A stretch of DNA of 64,000 bases from Pelomyxa schiedti (taxonomy: Eukaryota; Evosea; Pelobiontida; Pelomyxidae): positions 3,252 to 67,251 of the forward strand of contig JAHLWZ010000720.1 in the NCBI GenBank assembly GCA_020536535.1, in the 5' to 3' direction. The notes below the pieces were generated by a model. The model did no database searches, was not told where the DNA came from, and saw only the letters and a list, made by a program, of their open reading frames with translations. Position numbers and translations under genes: made by a program. Each line of letters begins with the position of its first letter. The stretch's first letter is position 1. Below are positions 10,252 through 21,277 of the stretch, piece by piece.

Positions 10252-10723
10252 GTTACAAGATCTTTTTTGTTTGTTCGTGTGTCTTTTGTGTGCGTTTTTT
10301 TAATTTTTTCAATATTGGGATTTCTGCTTTCCCTGATGAGTGTTTTGGGGTTGTGGACGATCAAATCTGGGAAGTCAAGGGCGTCCGGCGTGTGATGTCT
10401 TTTGAACCTGCCGTGGAATATGATGAGTTACGCTAATCTGCTCTTGTCGGTTATGCAGTCCTAACCGCGAAAATCGGTCCGATCTCGGAATGCGCTGAAC
10501 CTCCCCAGCTTCCCAGCGCCTTATAAGGCAAAAAAGTAGTCACTGCCTGACGTACTTTCCCTGTTCCGGTGTAACCCGGCTTCAAAGTCGCTGTTTTGGT
10601 CGTAAACAAAACGAGCCCAGGACGACCTTGGTCATTGGTAGTCGCGTTGAAATCTTCATTTACGAGATAGAAAACAAGGAAAATTTCCAGACAAACACTG
10701 TGTTGTGGAGTTCGTTCGATGGT
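10252..10723. other. Intergenic region, possible tiny exon
   Basis: Between two minus-strand genes. The plus strand has a short open stretch ending in GVRRVMSFEPAVEYDELR (stop at 10434-10436) that reads protein-like but has no clear start or partner exon. The remainder (10440-10720) has no feature I can support. A tRNA was considered and not found. Confidence 0.3.
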
Positions 10724-13700
10724 TTAGCGGAATGACAGTTTTGGCGACCAGGTTGGTCGGTTTGGGTGTTTGTTTATAGCAGTGCTCCCCGTATGGACTT
10801 TGACCTCGTGATAGTGGGTTTTGTTGTGGGTTGGGTTGTTATGTTTGTTGGTGTCGTGTGTGATGCGGAGGGTGCGGCTGGGGTCGCTGGCTTTGGAATC
10901 CCGCCGGATACTGCACTTTGTTGCGGTTCTCGTTGATAGGATTGTTTGTACATTTGCTGGTTGTTGTTTGCGGAAAAGGAGGTCAGAGTTATTTAAACCT
11001 AGATACTGCGAAAATGTGCGTACATCTTCTGCTTCTAGCACAGCGAAGTCCGTAATGTAGTTTTGTATGACTTCCACTGGTCGGAACAGATACTGGTGTT
11101 GCTTGTGCGCATCCAAGTTTTTATAGGCGGTGGTGAGCAGGCCAAGTTTGAAGAAGTTGACATAAGGCCCTTTGGAACCAGCTAGAGGGGTAGGCAAATT
11201 GGCAAGCTGCTCGGCATCAAGAAAGGTTTTATTTCCTTCTTCCACAAAAAATAGGTCTTGCAGTAACAGTCCTAAGCAGAATGTATTTTAGGCAGTCATC
11301 TTGAGAACGAAGGGTTCTACCAACATAGGGAACACAAAACCCGTAAGATTGTTTCAGTCTTTGTCTGTACTTCGAAAAATTGTTGGTTGGTTGAGTGAAT
11401 TCCACAAGAAAATTGAAAACTTCTTTTGCAGCTCGAGAAAGACCCTTGGTGTGTGAGCTGTAATTGTTGGTTTTCGACAGTACATACAGACCAAGATTTT
11501 TTAAGTCTCGAGACTGGGGATTTTTGCAGACCAAGCATTACTTCAAAGCATGAATTGAAGTTGGAAAAGGTAAAGCAATGCTCTTGGAATAATGAGACTG
11601 ATATGAACAGGAAAATTCATACGGGCTATTTCAATGAATCTTTCTATAACAGCTGTTCTCTTAGAAGCAGGCTCTGTTGTTACGATCTCTGATACAATCC
11701 ATTTAGATACCTTTAAATAATTTAACAATGGGCAAAACTAGGAGCAGAACAGAGAATACATATTTTGAGAATGTTGTACATACATGATTAGAGAAGGAGA
11801 TGTATTTTACTGTATTAGGTGCTTCCAGTGCGGCGCGAGATTTTTCTTGCCATACCTGAATTGTATTACAACAAGTGTTACCAATGACTTAGTTACTCTG
11901 TTTGTCAACTCAAAAATTGTTATGTCATTGTACAAATTCCACGCCATAAGTGTTAACTAGTTGGTAAAATAATTAGGGGTGAAGAGAAACAAGGTAACCG
12001 GACCTGTCTCGCAACTTCCAATGGATGAAAAGCTATTACAGAATGCTCTTCCTGGGTTCTTTGAGTTAAGAAATAGTGTTGCAGTGGAGGCTAACTGTTG
12101 ATGAATGAAGCAGTATACTAGGAGGGAAGGCTCGGACTTTAGTCTTGATGATCGGTGTTAATCCAACAATAACCGGAAGAAAGGAAAACCTTTTCAGGGG
12201 GGAAATGGTAACTAAACCATTTGTTAGATTGGGAAAGGTAAAAAAAAAGGTAGACAGTATTACTAGGCCGTATCATCACAGACAAAACAAGTGGAACTTC
12301 TGCGCTGGCACGATTTTATTAAATTCTCTTTTATCATTGAGGTTGCTATTTCAGTTGCCTTTTCAGCTCTTATTACAATAAATAAAATAAATGATGGATA
12401 AAAAGTTTCTTTGATCTTGTACCTGATCATCATTCATCCCAAATGTTTCCTTTATAGTATTTATTGCAAGTTGCGCTTGGGGCAGGTCAGTAACACGTAT
12501 TTTATACGATTTTGGAGTGTCACCTGGAAAAGACTGTTTATATTTGATCAAATTGAAGTGCCGTGTCTTGCAGTAGTCCTGAGATTTAAGAAGATTTGAA
12601 ACCTCTTCAGTCGTGCAACGAGGGCCCACCAACTTCATTATTGAGACTTGTAGAAGCATTTTAAGCATCGGGTCAAGTTCTTCTGTCTGGATTGGTGAAG
12701 GGTCAACAGAAGGTGACGGTGGTGCAGGTGGGGGTGAAGTAGGCTTCGGCGGATTATCTGTTCGTGCAACTACTGCACTAGAGGGGTGTGAAGGAGGTTC
12801 TACGGTGGGAGCCGCACTGGGTGACACTGTGCTGGAACTGGGGTTGTGGGATGTGGTACTTGATGGAGGTTCAGGTGAGGCATTTCGGTGTTGGTACACA
12901 CTGGATGACTTTGGACTGGGTGAAGGGGAGCCTGAGCGTTTCAACAGTTGTATTGGTGCAGTGATTGCGTGGGTCAATTTTGACTGAGTTGTTTCTTTTT
13001 CTTGTGGAGTGGGGTTTGAGATAACAGCAAGTTGGGGTGTCTCCCTTTCTCTGTGTCTCTTTAAGAAGGATGAGGACTCTGAACGTGAGCTAGTCGAAGG
13101 CGGTGGTGAGGGTGAAATGGTATCCACAGTACTTGATCTGTGCCTTCCTGACGCTGGAGAAGCAGAGGTTTCAGTGACATCAGAAGACACAGTCTTGTTA
13201 GAAGCCTGAAAGGATCCAATAGCCCTTGACTTCAATAAGCCAAGCTTTGTGCCTTTTCTTCCACGTTTCTCTTTACTCTCTGACTTCTTTTCCGCTTCTT
13301 TATCACGTTTCACCTTAACATCATCAGCCACTTTTTCTGTCTCAGGGAGTTTGTTGTCCATGTCTGGGGTGATCTTTGTTTCTGTGTCTTGACTGATAAC
13401 AGAGTCAAGTTCGCTAGGGCTGAGGTTCAATTTCGAATCCGAGATAATGGAGCTTACAGTCAATGGCCCAGAAGCCAACAACTTGACACACTCCTCAATA
13501 CTGTCTGTTTCGGCCTCACCAGTGATAGGAACTGGGTTTTCAGGGGAACTCTTAGTCAATGGTAATGCAGCATCTTCTTGCCAATGCATACGTGAAGTGA
13601 TTTCACTAGTACACTAAAGAAGTTAAATCCTAGGGGGAAGTGTATGGACACACCAAAACTTCAAAGAGCTCATTCTTGATGAGAGCTTTAATTGCTTGGC

Positions 13701-14828
13701 CCATTTCTTGGTGAGGACTCCTCAACTTTGTCCCAAGAAAATTGGCAACGATGTTCAGAGAATTGGGGCAATGCCTCAACATGGACTTGGGCTTGGAAGC
13801 CCAGTGTTGTAAAACTTTCAGCACACTGTTTGTGATTAGAAGAACCAGGATGAGAGAGAATATACCTGGATCGAACTTGCTCGTTACTCTCTTCTAGGTT
13901 GCAGTGGGACGGACAGGGCAAAGGATTCTCGTACCTAGAGGGCTTTCGTAAGCCATTTCTTTGGGGTATAAACTTACCTGCTAATCAGTTGCTCAAGCAT
14001 GGTGTCAGTGGATAAAAAGTAATGGTGTGTGTACAACAAAGAATCCACATATTCATCACTGATATAAGGGAGACACAAAACATCTTCCTAAGTGAGAAAA
14101 AAAGGTCTTGTTCTAGAAATTTAGTACCGCATAATGCTGTGGGTGTTGCAGCATGTACGTTATTATCCTTGCTGTGCAAGCAAGTGAAGTCAGAAAAAGG
14201 AAAGATGAAGTGGATATTACATTACGATTCCATCAATCCCGTACAACCCAATCCTTTCTATCAGCCCCATAGAACTAATGCCCTTATCGCCCCTACTTTC
14301 TTGGCACTTGGTCTCAGCTTTGCAGTTTGCATCCTCACTTTCGTCTTCTTTATCTTCTTCTTCCATCTCTTTTTGTATAGCTGCAAATTCCGAAGAAGCT
14401 TGCATCACTGGAAGTTTTTGTGAGAACATGTTTCCTACATAAAAAGTACAAGAGGGGAAAAGGGGGGGGAACCACAAAACACCTTTCTGAAACTGTTCAA
14501 ACGGGGAATATTCCCATGAAGGGATACTGGGGCAGGAGTAAGTTCTCCGCAAAGCAAGTCCAGAATTTCCCGCGGCCGCGCTCAATGCAGTATCGTCTAT
14601 CGACTGCAATTGCTGCTCACCCCTCCCAGTGGCAGCAACAGCAGGTGGTGTTGAATTAGCAGCCGAGGTGGCGGCGGAATTGTGGGATCGCGATGACGAC
14701 GGAGAAAAGGAGGGGAACTGTGGTGCCTCGTTGGGATCCAACGAACTAGCCACGGAGACATTTAGTATGCACTGTCGCCGTCTGTTGGGCGGCCGCGTGA
14801 TGACAGAATCAGATCCGCGTAGGGCCAT
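10724..14828 (-). CDS. Ras guanine-nucleotide exchange factor (CDC25 domain)
   Basis: A large multi-exon gene starting at ATG 14828 (MALRGSDSVITRPPNRRRQC). The N-terminal half is disordered and rich in Ser, Pro and Thr (12400-13590, with SPSPPPSTSSRSESSS and PPAPPSPSVDPSP) with a basic block EKKSESKEKRGRKG. The CDC25 catalytic domain lies toward the 3' end: AFHPLEVARQ opens it (near 12030), then WQEKSRAALEAPN, then NFSKYRQRLKQS with VPYVG (the conserved NYR...VPFLG block), then EEGNKTFLD, VNFFKLGLLTTAYKNL, and FRPVEVIQNYITDF. It would load GTP on Ras-type GTPases. After the domain the tail is His/Asn/Thr-rich. Some internal exons (11700-12400) are not resolved. Confidence 0.8.
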
Positions 14829-15231
14829 CGGTTTTTTTTTTTTTTGGCTTCTTTTTTCCTTGCCTTTTTTTCATCTAGATTCCCGTTAAGCAGAGTGCAC
14901 CTGGATTGATTCCCCTCAAGCGCACCGGTGTAGGAATGAAGGAGTGTAGTGTGCCCTGCAGGACTACGAACCGTTCGCACGGAAGGGATAAGGGATTCGT
15001 CTGTGTTGTGTGTGTGATGGGAGATCAGAGTCCTGAGTCCAGTTCCAGGTTGGGGTGACCTTGACTGAGACTAGTCACTGGGTTGGGTGGGACCACACCA
15101 GGTTCCTCGCAGCGAACTAGAGTGATGTCGGGAATCACTCCCAGATGGGCGTCTCATCACCACCAATCCACATTCTTATTTTTAATTTAAAAAGCCAAGG
15201 CACTTCACCCACCGCACCCGATACAAGTAGA
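14829..15231. other. Divergent intergenic region
   Basis: Separates the RasGEF (minus) and the acidic protein (plus), so it should hold both promoters. A T-run at 14831-14843 is the only obvious sequence feature. No gene seen. Confidence 0.5.
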
Positions 15232-16021
15232 ATGCCCAAAGGCGCGACCAAGACTGCATCGGCAGAGAAGGCAGCCCCACGAAAACGACCTCCGCCAGCA
15301 AAGGAGGCCGAGGAAGATGAGGAGCCCAAGAACGAGGAGCCCGCCGCCGTAGAGGAGGAGGCCAAGGCTGAATCAGAGGAGGAGGCCAAGCCAGCCGATG
15401 CACCACCAACGACATCAACGACGACGAAGACTGCCGCTCCCAAAAAGACCAAGGCTGCGAAGCCAAAAGCCAAGGCGGCAAAGGAGGAACAATCAGAGGA
15501 GGAAGAGGAGGAAGAGGAAAAGGACGAGGACGAGGAGGAGGCCGAGAAGCCAGCTGAGACAAAACCAAAGAAAGCTCGTGCCACAACAACAACAACCACC
15601 GTAGTGGTATGTCTGCTTTTTTTTTTTTTTTTAAAATCTTTTTTCCCCGTGCTTCCTCTGATAATATATTATACGCATTGCTAACCAAGTCCTTATTTCT
15701 TTTTTTTTTTCTTCCTCTATTTGTATTAGACATCATCAATTTTGCCACCTAAAGAGCAATGGGAAGCCGCTGGGTCAGTGAAAGTAACCCTGGAAATGAA
15801 GCCAGTAATTTTCAGCACTGGGAGCTACGGCTTGAAACTGTAACGCTTCCCCTCATACTCCTCAATTCAATTCACTCACACATTCCCACAGAGAGAAGGG
15901 GAACAAATTTACTGCCCAGGTTCTAGGTGCTCCACGTAGCTTTATGTCTCTCGGAGCCAATTTTATCCTTGAGGGATCAGCACCCAGGCGTGGTGGTTAC
16001 CGTCGTGGTGGCTCCTCCTGA
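15232..16021 (+). CDS. Acidic Lys/Glu/Ala-rich protein with small conserved-looking C-terminal domain
   Basis: ATG 15232 opens MPKGATKTASAEKAAPRKRP. The first exon (to about 15606) encodes alternating Lys/Ala and Glu runs (EEEEEEEEKDEDEEEAEKP), typical of nuclear or chromatin-associated disordered proteins. After a T-rich intron, exon 2 gives PKEQWEAAGSVKVTLEMKPV and IFSTGSYG. Exon 3 gives KGNKFTAQVLGAPRSFMSLG and ANFILEGSAPRRGGYRRGG, ending at TGA 16019-16021. The C-terminal part looks like a small beta domain with an RGG-like end. I do not recognise the family. Nuclear function is inference from composition only. Confidence 0.7.
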
Positions 16022-16105
16022 GTCCGCAGACTGAAGCTCTATGAGAAACAAAAAATTTTACCTTTACGGTAATCAGAAAGAAAAGAATTTTAAAATTCTG
16101 TGACA

Positions 16106-16563
16106 ATGTACCGCAAAACACCTTTAAAACCAGGCTACACATTGGCCACCTGGAATGCAAACTCACAGAGACTAATGCAAGAAGTAAGGCAGCTGTACAG
16201 CACTACCAACTTGTTCAACGTTTCCCTAAAACCAACACAAGCATTGGACGAATAGTAATTTCAACCCCATAATTGGGGCACCAGTCACAGCCGCGCAGCT
16301 GGCACAACACAAAACAGTGAATGACTTGTGGGTGTCTGTAAATGGAAGGGTGTATGACATCACTGTGTATGTTGACTACCATCCAGGTGGAAAGGAGACC
16401 CTGTTGTCCAGGGCCGGTGATGATGCAACTGTGGCAATAGGTGAGTCTCAGAGTTTTTCCCGTTTTCGAAAAAAAAAAGCTCACATTGACTGCAGGGAAG
16501 ATACACCCTTGGGTGAAGATAGAAGCTTTGTTGCAGTTCTGCTACATTGGTCCCTTGGTTTAA
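16106..16563 (+). CDS. Cytochrome b5-domain protein of NCB5OR (CYB5R4) type, b5 domain only
   Basis: ATG 16106 opens MYRKTPLKPGYTLATWNANS, matching the short conserved stretch (PLKPGF...W) that precedes the b5 domain in NCB5OR reductases. The heme domain follows: HKTVNDLWVSVNGRVYDITV and YVDYHPGGKETLLSRAGDDA, including the HPGG heme-ligand motif. The last exon gives HPWVKIEALLQFCYIGPLV, matching the HRWVNYESMLKECLVG end of NCB5OR b5 domains and supplying the second heme-ligand His. The stop is at 16561-16563. Full NCB5OR proteins continue into CS and flavin reductase domains; these are absent here, so this is a stand-alone electron carrier. The intron after the TVAI segment contains an A-run. 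Confidence 0.85.
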
Positions 16564-16803
16564 AAACAATCCAGTGACACCCAAAGAGCGCAGTTTAACA
16601 GTTTACCCAGTTGCCCACTAGATCTGAAAAAAATCTCAGCTAGCACACTTCCGTACCTCGGCACAGAAAAGAAGGCCAACTTGGAGGGCAACGCCCCCTA
16701 AAAAGCCAAACCGAAACTAAACCAAAAACCAAAGAAAGAATTTTGATTATTAACAACCAACCAACAACCGGCGGTTTGGAAACAAACAAAACAAACAACG
16801 GCA

Positions 16804-19311
16804 ATGGACCAACAACAGGTGCAACAAAAGCCACCCGTACAGCCCCCTCCTCAACAACCCCAACAGCCACCAATTCAACCCGGGCAGCCTCCATGGTCAG
16901 CGCTTTACGGGATGCCCCCGCAGCCCGGGATGAGCCCCTACGGCAGCACTATGGGACAGCCCAGCTACCCCCCTCCACCACAACAGCAACAGCAGCAGCA
17001 GCAACAAATACCGCAGCAACAGGGTTATCCACCACAACAGGGCTACCCACCACAGCCGAGTTATCCACCACAACAGCTCCCGTACCCACAATTCCCTCCC
17101 AGCCAACCGGGCATGATACAACCACCATATGGCCTGGTTGGTTATGGCGGCTATCCACCCCCACCGCAGCAACCGATGCCACCGCCGCAGTCCTACTTTC
17201 AGCCATTTACGCAAAGCCGCACTGAAAATGCGAATGTGCCTGACGACGAAGATGTGGAGCCATTCACGCCGGGAATCTCCACCATATCTAATACCGATGT
17301 TGGTTTTTTTTTTCTTTTCTTTTCTCGTAGATAGTTAAAGAACTGAATTAGGGAAGCACAAATGTTATCACGTGCACTCCAGCTTTGGAAGTAACTGAGG
17401 TATTACATACTGTTGGTCAGAATTTCTTTGGAATGGTATTTATACAACATCTTCACTGGGGGCTTTTGTATCTAACAATATAAAGCTTTCCATTGTTGCG
17501 AATCCTGCTTCTGATAAAGCCCCACGAGTACCTGTGGATATTGTGTGTCTTTGTTGTTCTAAAACCCCACTAACATTACTACTAGGTTGTTGTTGTGGAC
17601 AGGTCGGGGTCAATGTCTGGAAGTAAAATGGCACTTGTAAAACAGACTCTATTATTCTTAGCTCAGCAGCTTTCTGCTCCAGACCGCTTCTCCCTTGTTA
17701 CTTTTGATACTAGCGTTGATGTAATATGTGGTCTCAAGAGAATGTAATGTGCCTTGGCCTGTTGCCCATGCTAAGTTTACACAGGACCACACAAGGCAAG
17801 GCATTCGTGGAGTCTTCCATGTCCTTATTTGATGTATGATCAAACATTGTTTCGGATCGTTGCTTATACACTACCAAAGGCACGAGGTGGAACGGACATC
17901 ACCATTGGTCTCAGAACGGGAGTGTCAGTCTTTAAGCAAGCAACACACCACAACCCTGTGTCGGCACTTTTACTACTTACGGATGGACAAGATTCTGCTG
18001 CCATCCATACTTGCCCTGGAATCATAGCCGATATGCCCTCATCTGGTGTTGTGCATACATTTGGATTTGGTATTGTGCCAATCACGCTAACTTTCACCTA
18101 ATGGAGCACAGGCGCTGACCATGATGCTAAGGTATGTGCAGCTATTGCGGAAACTGGACATGGCACCTTCAACTACGTTGAAGGTAACTGCCTTCCAATG
18201 CCTTGGAAAAAAACCATTAATTTAATCACTAGCTGTGGAGACAATTGGCCCGGCCTTTGCCAATATGCTTGGTGGCCTTCTTAGTGTGGTGGCGCAAAAC
18301 ATTACTACTACTCTCACACCCATTCCTCCATACACTGTCGTGAAGGTAAACAGTCCTCTTTGAAAGAAATCTCATAAAAAAAAAACAGGCTCATACAACT
18401 TTCAAAACTGTTACAGAGGGCTCTTCAGTGCAAGTAAAGGTGCCGGATATCTTTGAAGAGGAGCGTAGAGATATCGTCTTTGAGTTTTCTGCTCCAAGAT
18501 TAGAGCTTCAGGAGGATCTTCAAGCGGTTATAAATGTCTCAACAGTATTCACAAGGCCAGGGGGAGGTGCCCACACAGTGCCAGTTGAGTCCTTCAAGTT
18601 AAAGAGACCACAAACCGTATGTTACTCTCTTCTTCTGGATTTCATTTCCCGGTTAACCTTGATTTCTAGCTATCTCCTGATCACAAGGCAAACGTTAAAG
18701 TTGAGGAGCAACGAATGAGAGTGAAGGCTGCTGAGGCAATGGAGACTGCAGTTCAGCTAGGTACCGGGAATAGGCTTGCCGACGCACGTGGAGTTCTCAA
18801 AGGAGCCATTGAGGTTATCAAAGCCAGCCAATGTGTAGACAGCCCACTGTGCGTGAGCCTCCTTAACGACCTCCATGTATGCCGGAACTTCCCTTTACTT
18901 GTAATTCTCAATATCCCGTAATAGCAATGCCTGGAACGATTCGCCGATGTCACGCACTTCGCATCCGGTGGGCACGCCTATGCCAAAAGTGCACAGATAC
19001 AGCACCAGCAGCAGAGGCAAGCATACCAACCGCAACCGGGAATACAACCCCCAATGTTCCTGGGCATGCTTCCAGGCATGCCAGGCCAGGCCCCCCCACC
19101 GGGAATGCCAGTAATGGGAATGCCTCCATCCGGAATGGTCCCGCCATCTTCAATGATGATGGGGGGTGCCTTTGGATACCCACAGGCACAACCACAGTCG
19201 GCCCCTCCTTGTCAGCCGTATTGCACCCCGAAAATGATGTTCGCACAGCAAAGTTATGCTTCCTACCAGCAACAGCAACCACAAGCATACCCCCCCCATA
19301 AAAACCCCTAA
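16804..19311 (+). CDS. VWA-domain protein with Pro/Gln-rich ends
   Basis: ATG 16804 opens MDQQQVQQKPPVQPPPQQ, a Pro/Gln/Tyr/Gly-rich region of about 150 residues. A von Willebrand A domain follows, with MIDAS motif DRSGSMSGSK near 17600, then APDRFSLVTFDTSVDVICG, GGTDITIGLRTGV and LLLLTDGQDS near 17980, all expected for metal-dependent ligand binding. The region after it (AIAETGHGTFNYVE, GGLLSVVAQNIT, VPDIFEEERRDIVFEF) matches the arrangement of VWA plus Vwaint proteins, an uncharacterised cytosolic class that in plants includes RING ligases; no RING is seen here. The C-terminus is again Pro/Gln/Met-rich (GMLPGMPGQAPPPGMP). There are about seven introns. Confidence 0.8.
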
Positions 19312-19393
19312 GTATCCCCTACCCTTCCTTGTACTTTTGGTTAAGAACCCAACCAAAACAAAATGTCTTTGAGGACTACAGTTCCTTTTTTTT

Positions 19394-21034
19394 TCACGCA
19401 CTCTTTTGTGCAATTAGTGTTCTTTCATTGCAACTGTTGGCAATAAGCCACACCACTTTTACTTCTTTAAAGCCCAAGGCTGATACAGTGTCTGCAATAG
19501 CATTGGCAACATCTGGCTGTGCAATGCTGGGTGGTTTGTGCTGAAACTTGAGAGTGGCAATGAAGTATGACCCGTTGTGCATCATGTGCAACACACGGGA
19601 GAGGACACCAGGTATTTGTGATGGTGTACAGTTCATATCACAGCACACGATGTGGAAGTGGGAGTTGAGTGCGTGCAAATCGTGAAGGCTTTCATCTAGT
19701 GGTTTCTGAATATGAATTACTTTTGGAGACCTGGTGAGGGTCTCGTGTAGTGGAGCAGGATCAACTGCAACCACTCTTCCCGCATGTTTCTGAAGGTAAG
19801 ATGTCCAGCCCCCCTTTTTTGCAAAATAAAATATTAAGACATTTCATAACTCTCAGTAGACAGTACCGGGGAGGCTCCAATGTCGAGAACTGCCCAGGAA
19901 TTCTCAATTGGAATGGATAACCGCTCAATGGCCTCAATTCAGGGTCAGATTGAGAATAAATTAACTCCTCGTATAAGCAATTATCAACTTCAGTGGCCAT
20001 TATAATTATGAGCAAAAAAGGTTGGTGAGGAGAAACCTCTTGTATTTTGTAATGAGCACGCGATATAGAAAAATCGCCTTCTCTCGGGTGCTGAATGAAT
20101 GTGTCACCAAGAGTGTTGATTCCACAGTAGCACAAGTCATCAACCACCGCAACAGAAAGACAATGTGTATATGATTTAGCGTGCATTTTCAAGTGGTGGC
20201 CAACCAGACCAGTTCCAATTTCCCTCAAGTATTCCACAGGGTACACCTTGATAAACAAGGGTGATTTAATTACATTTAGTTAGTTGGTTAGCTTCCCCTC
20301 CCCATAAATTTCCTTTTCAACGTTCCCACCTGCAACCGATACACACAGCCGCTCCCATAATCCCCGCTTCCAGCTTGTTCCCTGGTGGCGAAATCAGCCA
20401 CTGCCGCCACATCCAAGGGGCACACGTGGGTCCACATCAGGACTCTCTGCAGGCCCCCGCACAGCCACCCCCCATCCCCATCCCCGTCCCCGTCCCCCTC
20501 CCGCTCCCGCTCGCCCTCCGCCTCGCCTTCCCCCTCGGTCTTGCCCTCTCCTCTCCTTCTTCCTCTCCCCTCCTCGTCTTGGGCCTCCCCTCCTTCCTCC
20601 GTGCTCCGTGTGTGTGCGGAAGCGGGGGTGCCTGTGGGCGGGGGGGCGGCGCGCGAGTGGCACAGCGAGTTCAGTTTCCGCAGGGCGGCGAGGCACTGGG
20701 GCGCCCCGTGCCTGGCTCCAAACGCCAGCGCCGTGCACGACTGGCTGCAGTGGTGGCGCCCTTTCTCCGCCGTCTCCGCCTGGGTGTCTCCATTGTGGGA
20801 GCTCCTGCCCTGTGCATCATCAACTTGGCTGCTCGGTGCGTTTGCTGTTGCGGTCGTAGTCGTCGTTTCTGACGATGGCATGGTAGCCGTCTTGGGACTG
20901 ATGCGCTGACCGAGTTCCGGAATGAGCTCCATCTCTGATATCTCCAGCATAAGGTCGGCAATGCGTGACGCATGCGTTTTTTGGCACACCAAGAGCAGGC
21001 CGCTGCAATACGCCGCCGTACGCGACGATGACAT
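19394..21034 (-). CDS. FtsJ/RlmM-type RNA 2'-O-ribose methyltransferase
   Basis: ATG 21034 opens MSSSRTAAYCSGLLLVCQK. A disordered insert rich in Glu/Gly/Arg/Asp follows (about 20450-20620). The catalytic part is canonical once introns are removed: ISRAHYKIQE (SRAxYK motif with the first catalytic Lys), AIERLSIPIENSWAVLDIGA plus SPGGWTSYL (SAM-binding motif I), HAGRVVAVDPAPLHETL, VCCDMN (catalytic Asp), FIATLKF (catalytic Lys) and NERTLIAQK (catalytic Glu). The K-D-K-E tetrad is therefore complete. The VDPAPL stretch and the THUMP-sized region ahead of the catalytic domain point toward the RlmM subgroup, which modifies large-subunit rRNA. The substrate here is unknown. Confidence 0.85.
20455..20620 (-). 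repeat. Gly/Glu/Arg/Asp simple-repeat insert in the methyltransferase
   Basis: In-frame dipeptide-like repeats (GEGKTEGEGEAEGERE, GDGDGDGDGG). They are encoded by a near-homopurine strand, so the opposite strand is C/T-rich and shows false open frames. Confidence 0.75.
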
Positions 21035-21277
21035 CTTCCAGGAACGCGGAGGAGAAAGAAATTTCAGGCGAAAGAAAATTTCAGTGTCCAAAGCTTTGGA
21101 TTTACACTCCTTGCATAACCCCCTTACGGAGGATTTGACAGCGGAGCGGAGAGCAGGCTGGTTTTTTTATTTACAAGGGTGATTTGCGAGATAATGTAGT
21201 GGGTGCGGATGTGTGCCTTTGGTGAAACCTTGATGATTTCCCATCTTGGACTGAGCAATAATAAAAAAAAGCCGGAC

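Noticed and set aside
10560-10630. tRNA-like stretch with GGCTTCAAAGTC
   Set aside because: No acceptor stem, A box or anticodon arm could be drawn around it.
20375-20910. Plus-strand frames rich in Pro, Ser and Leu
   Set aside because: Shadows of the Gly/Glu/Arg repeat of the methyltransferase on the minus strand.
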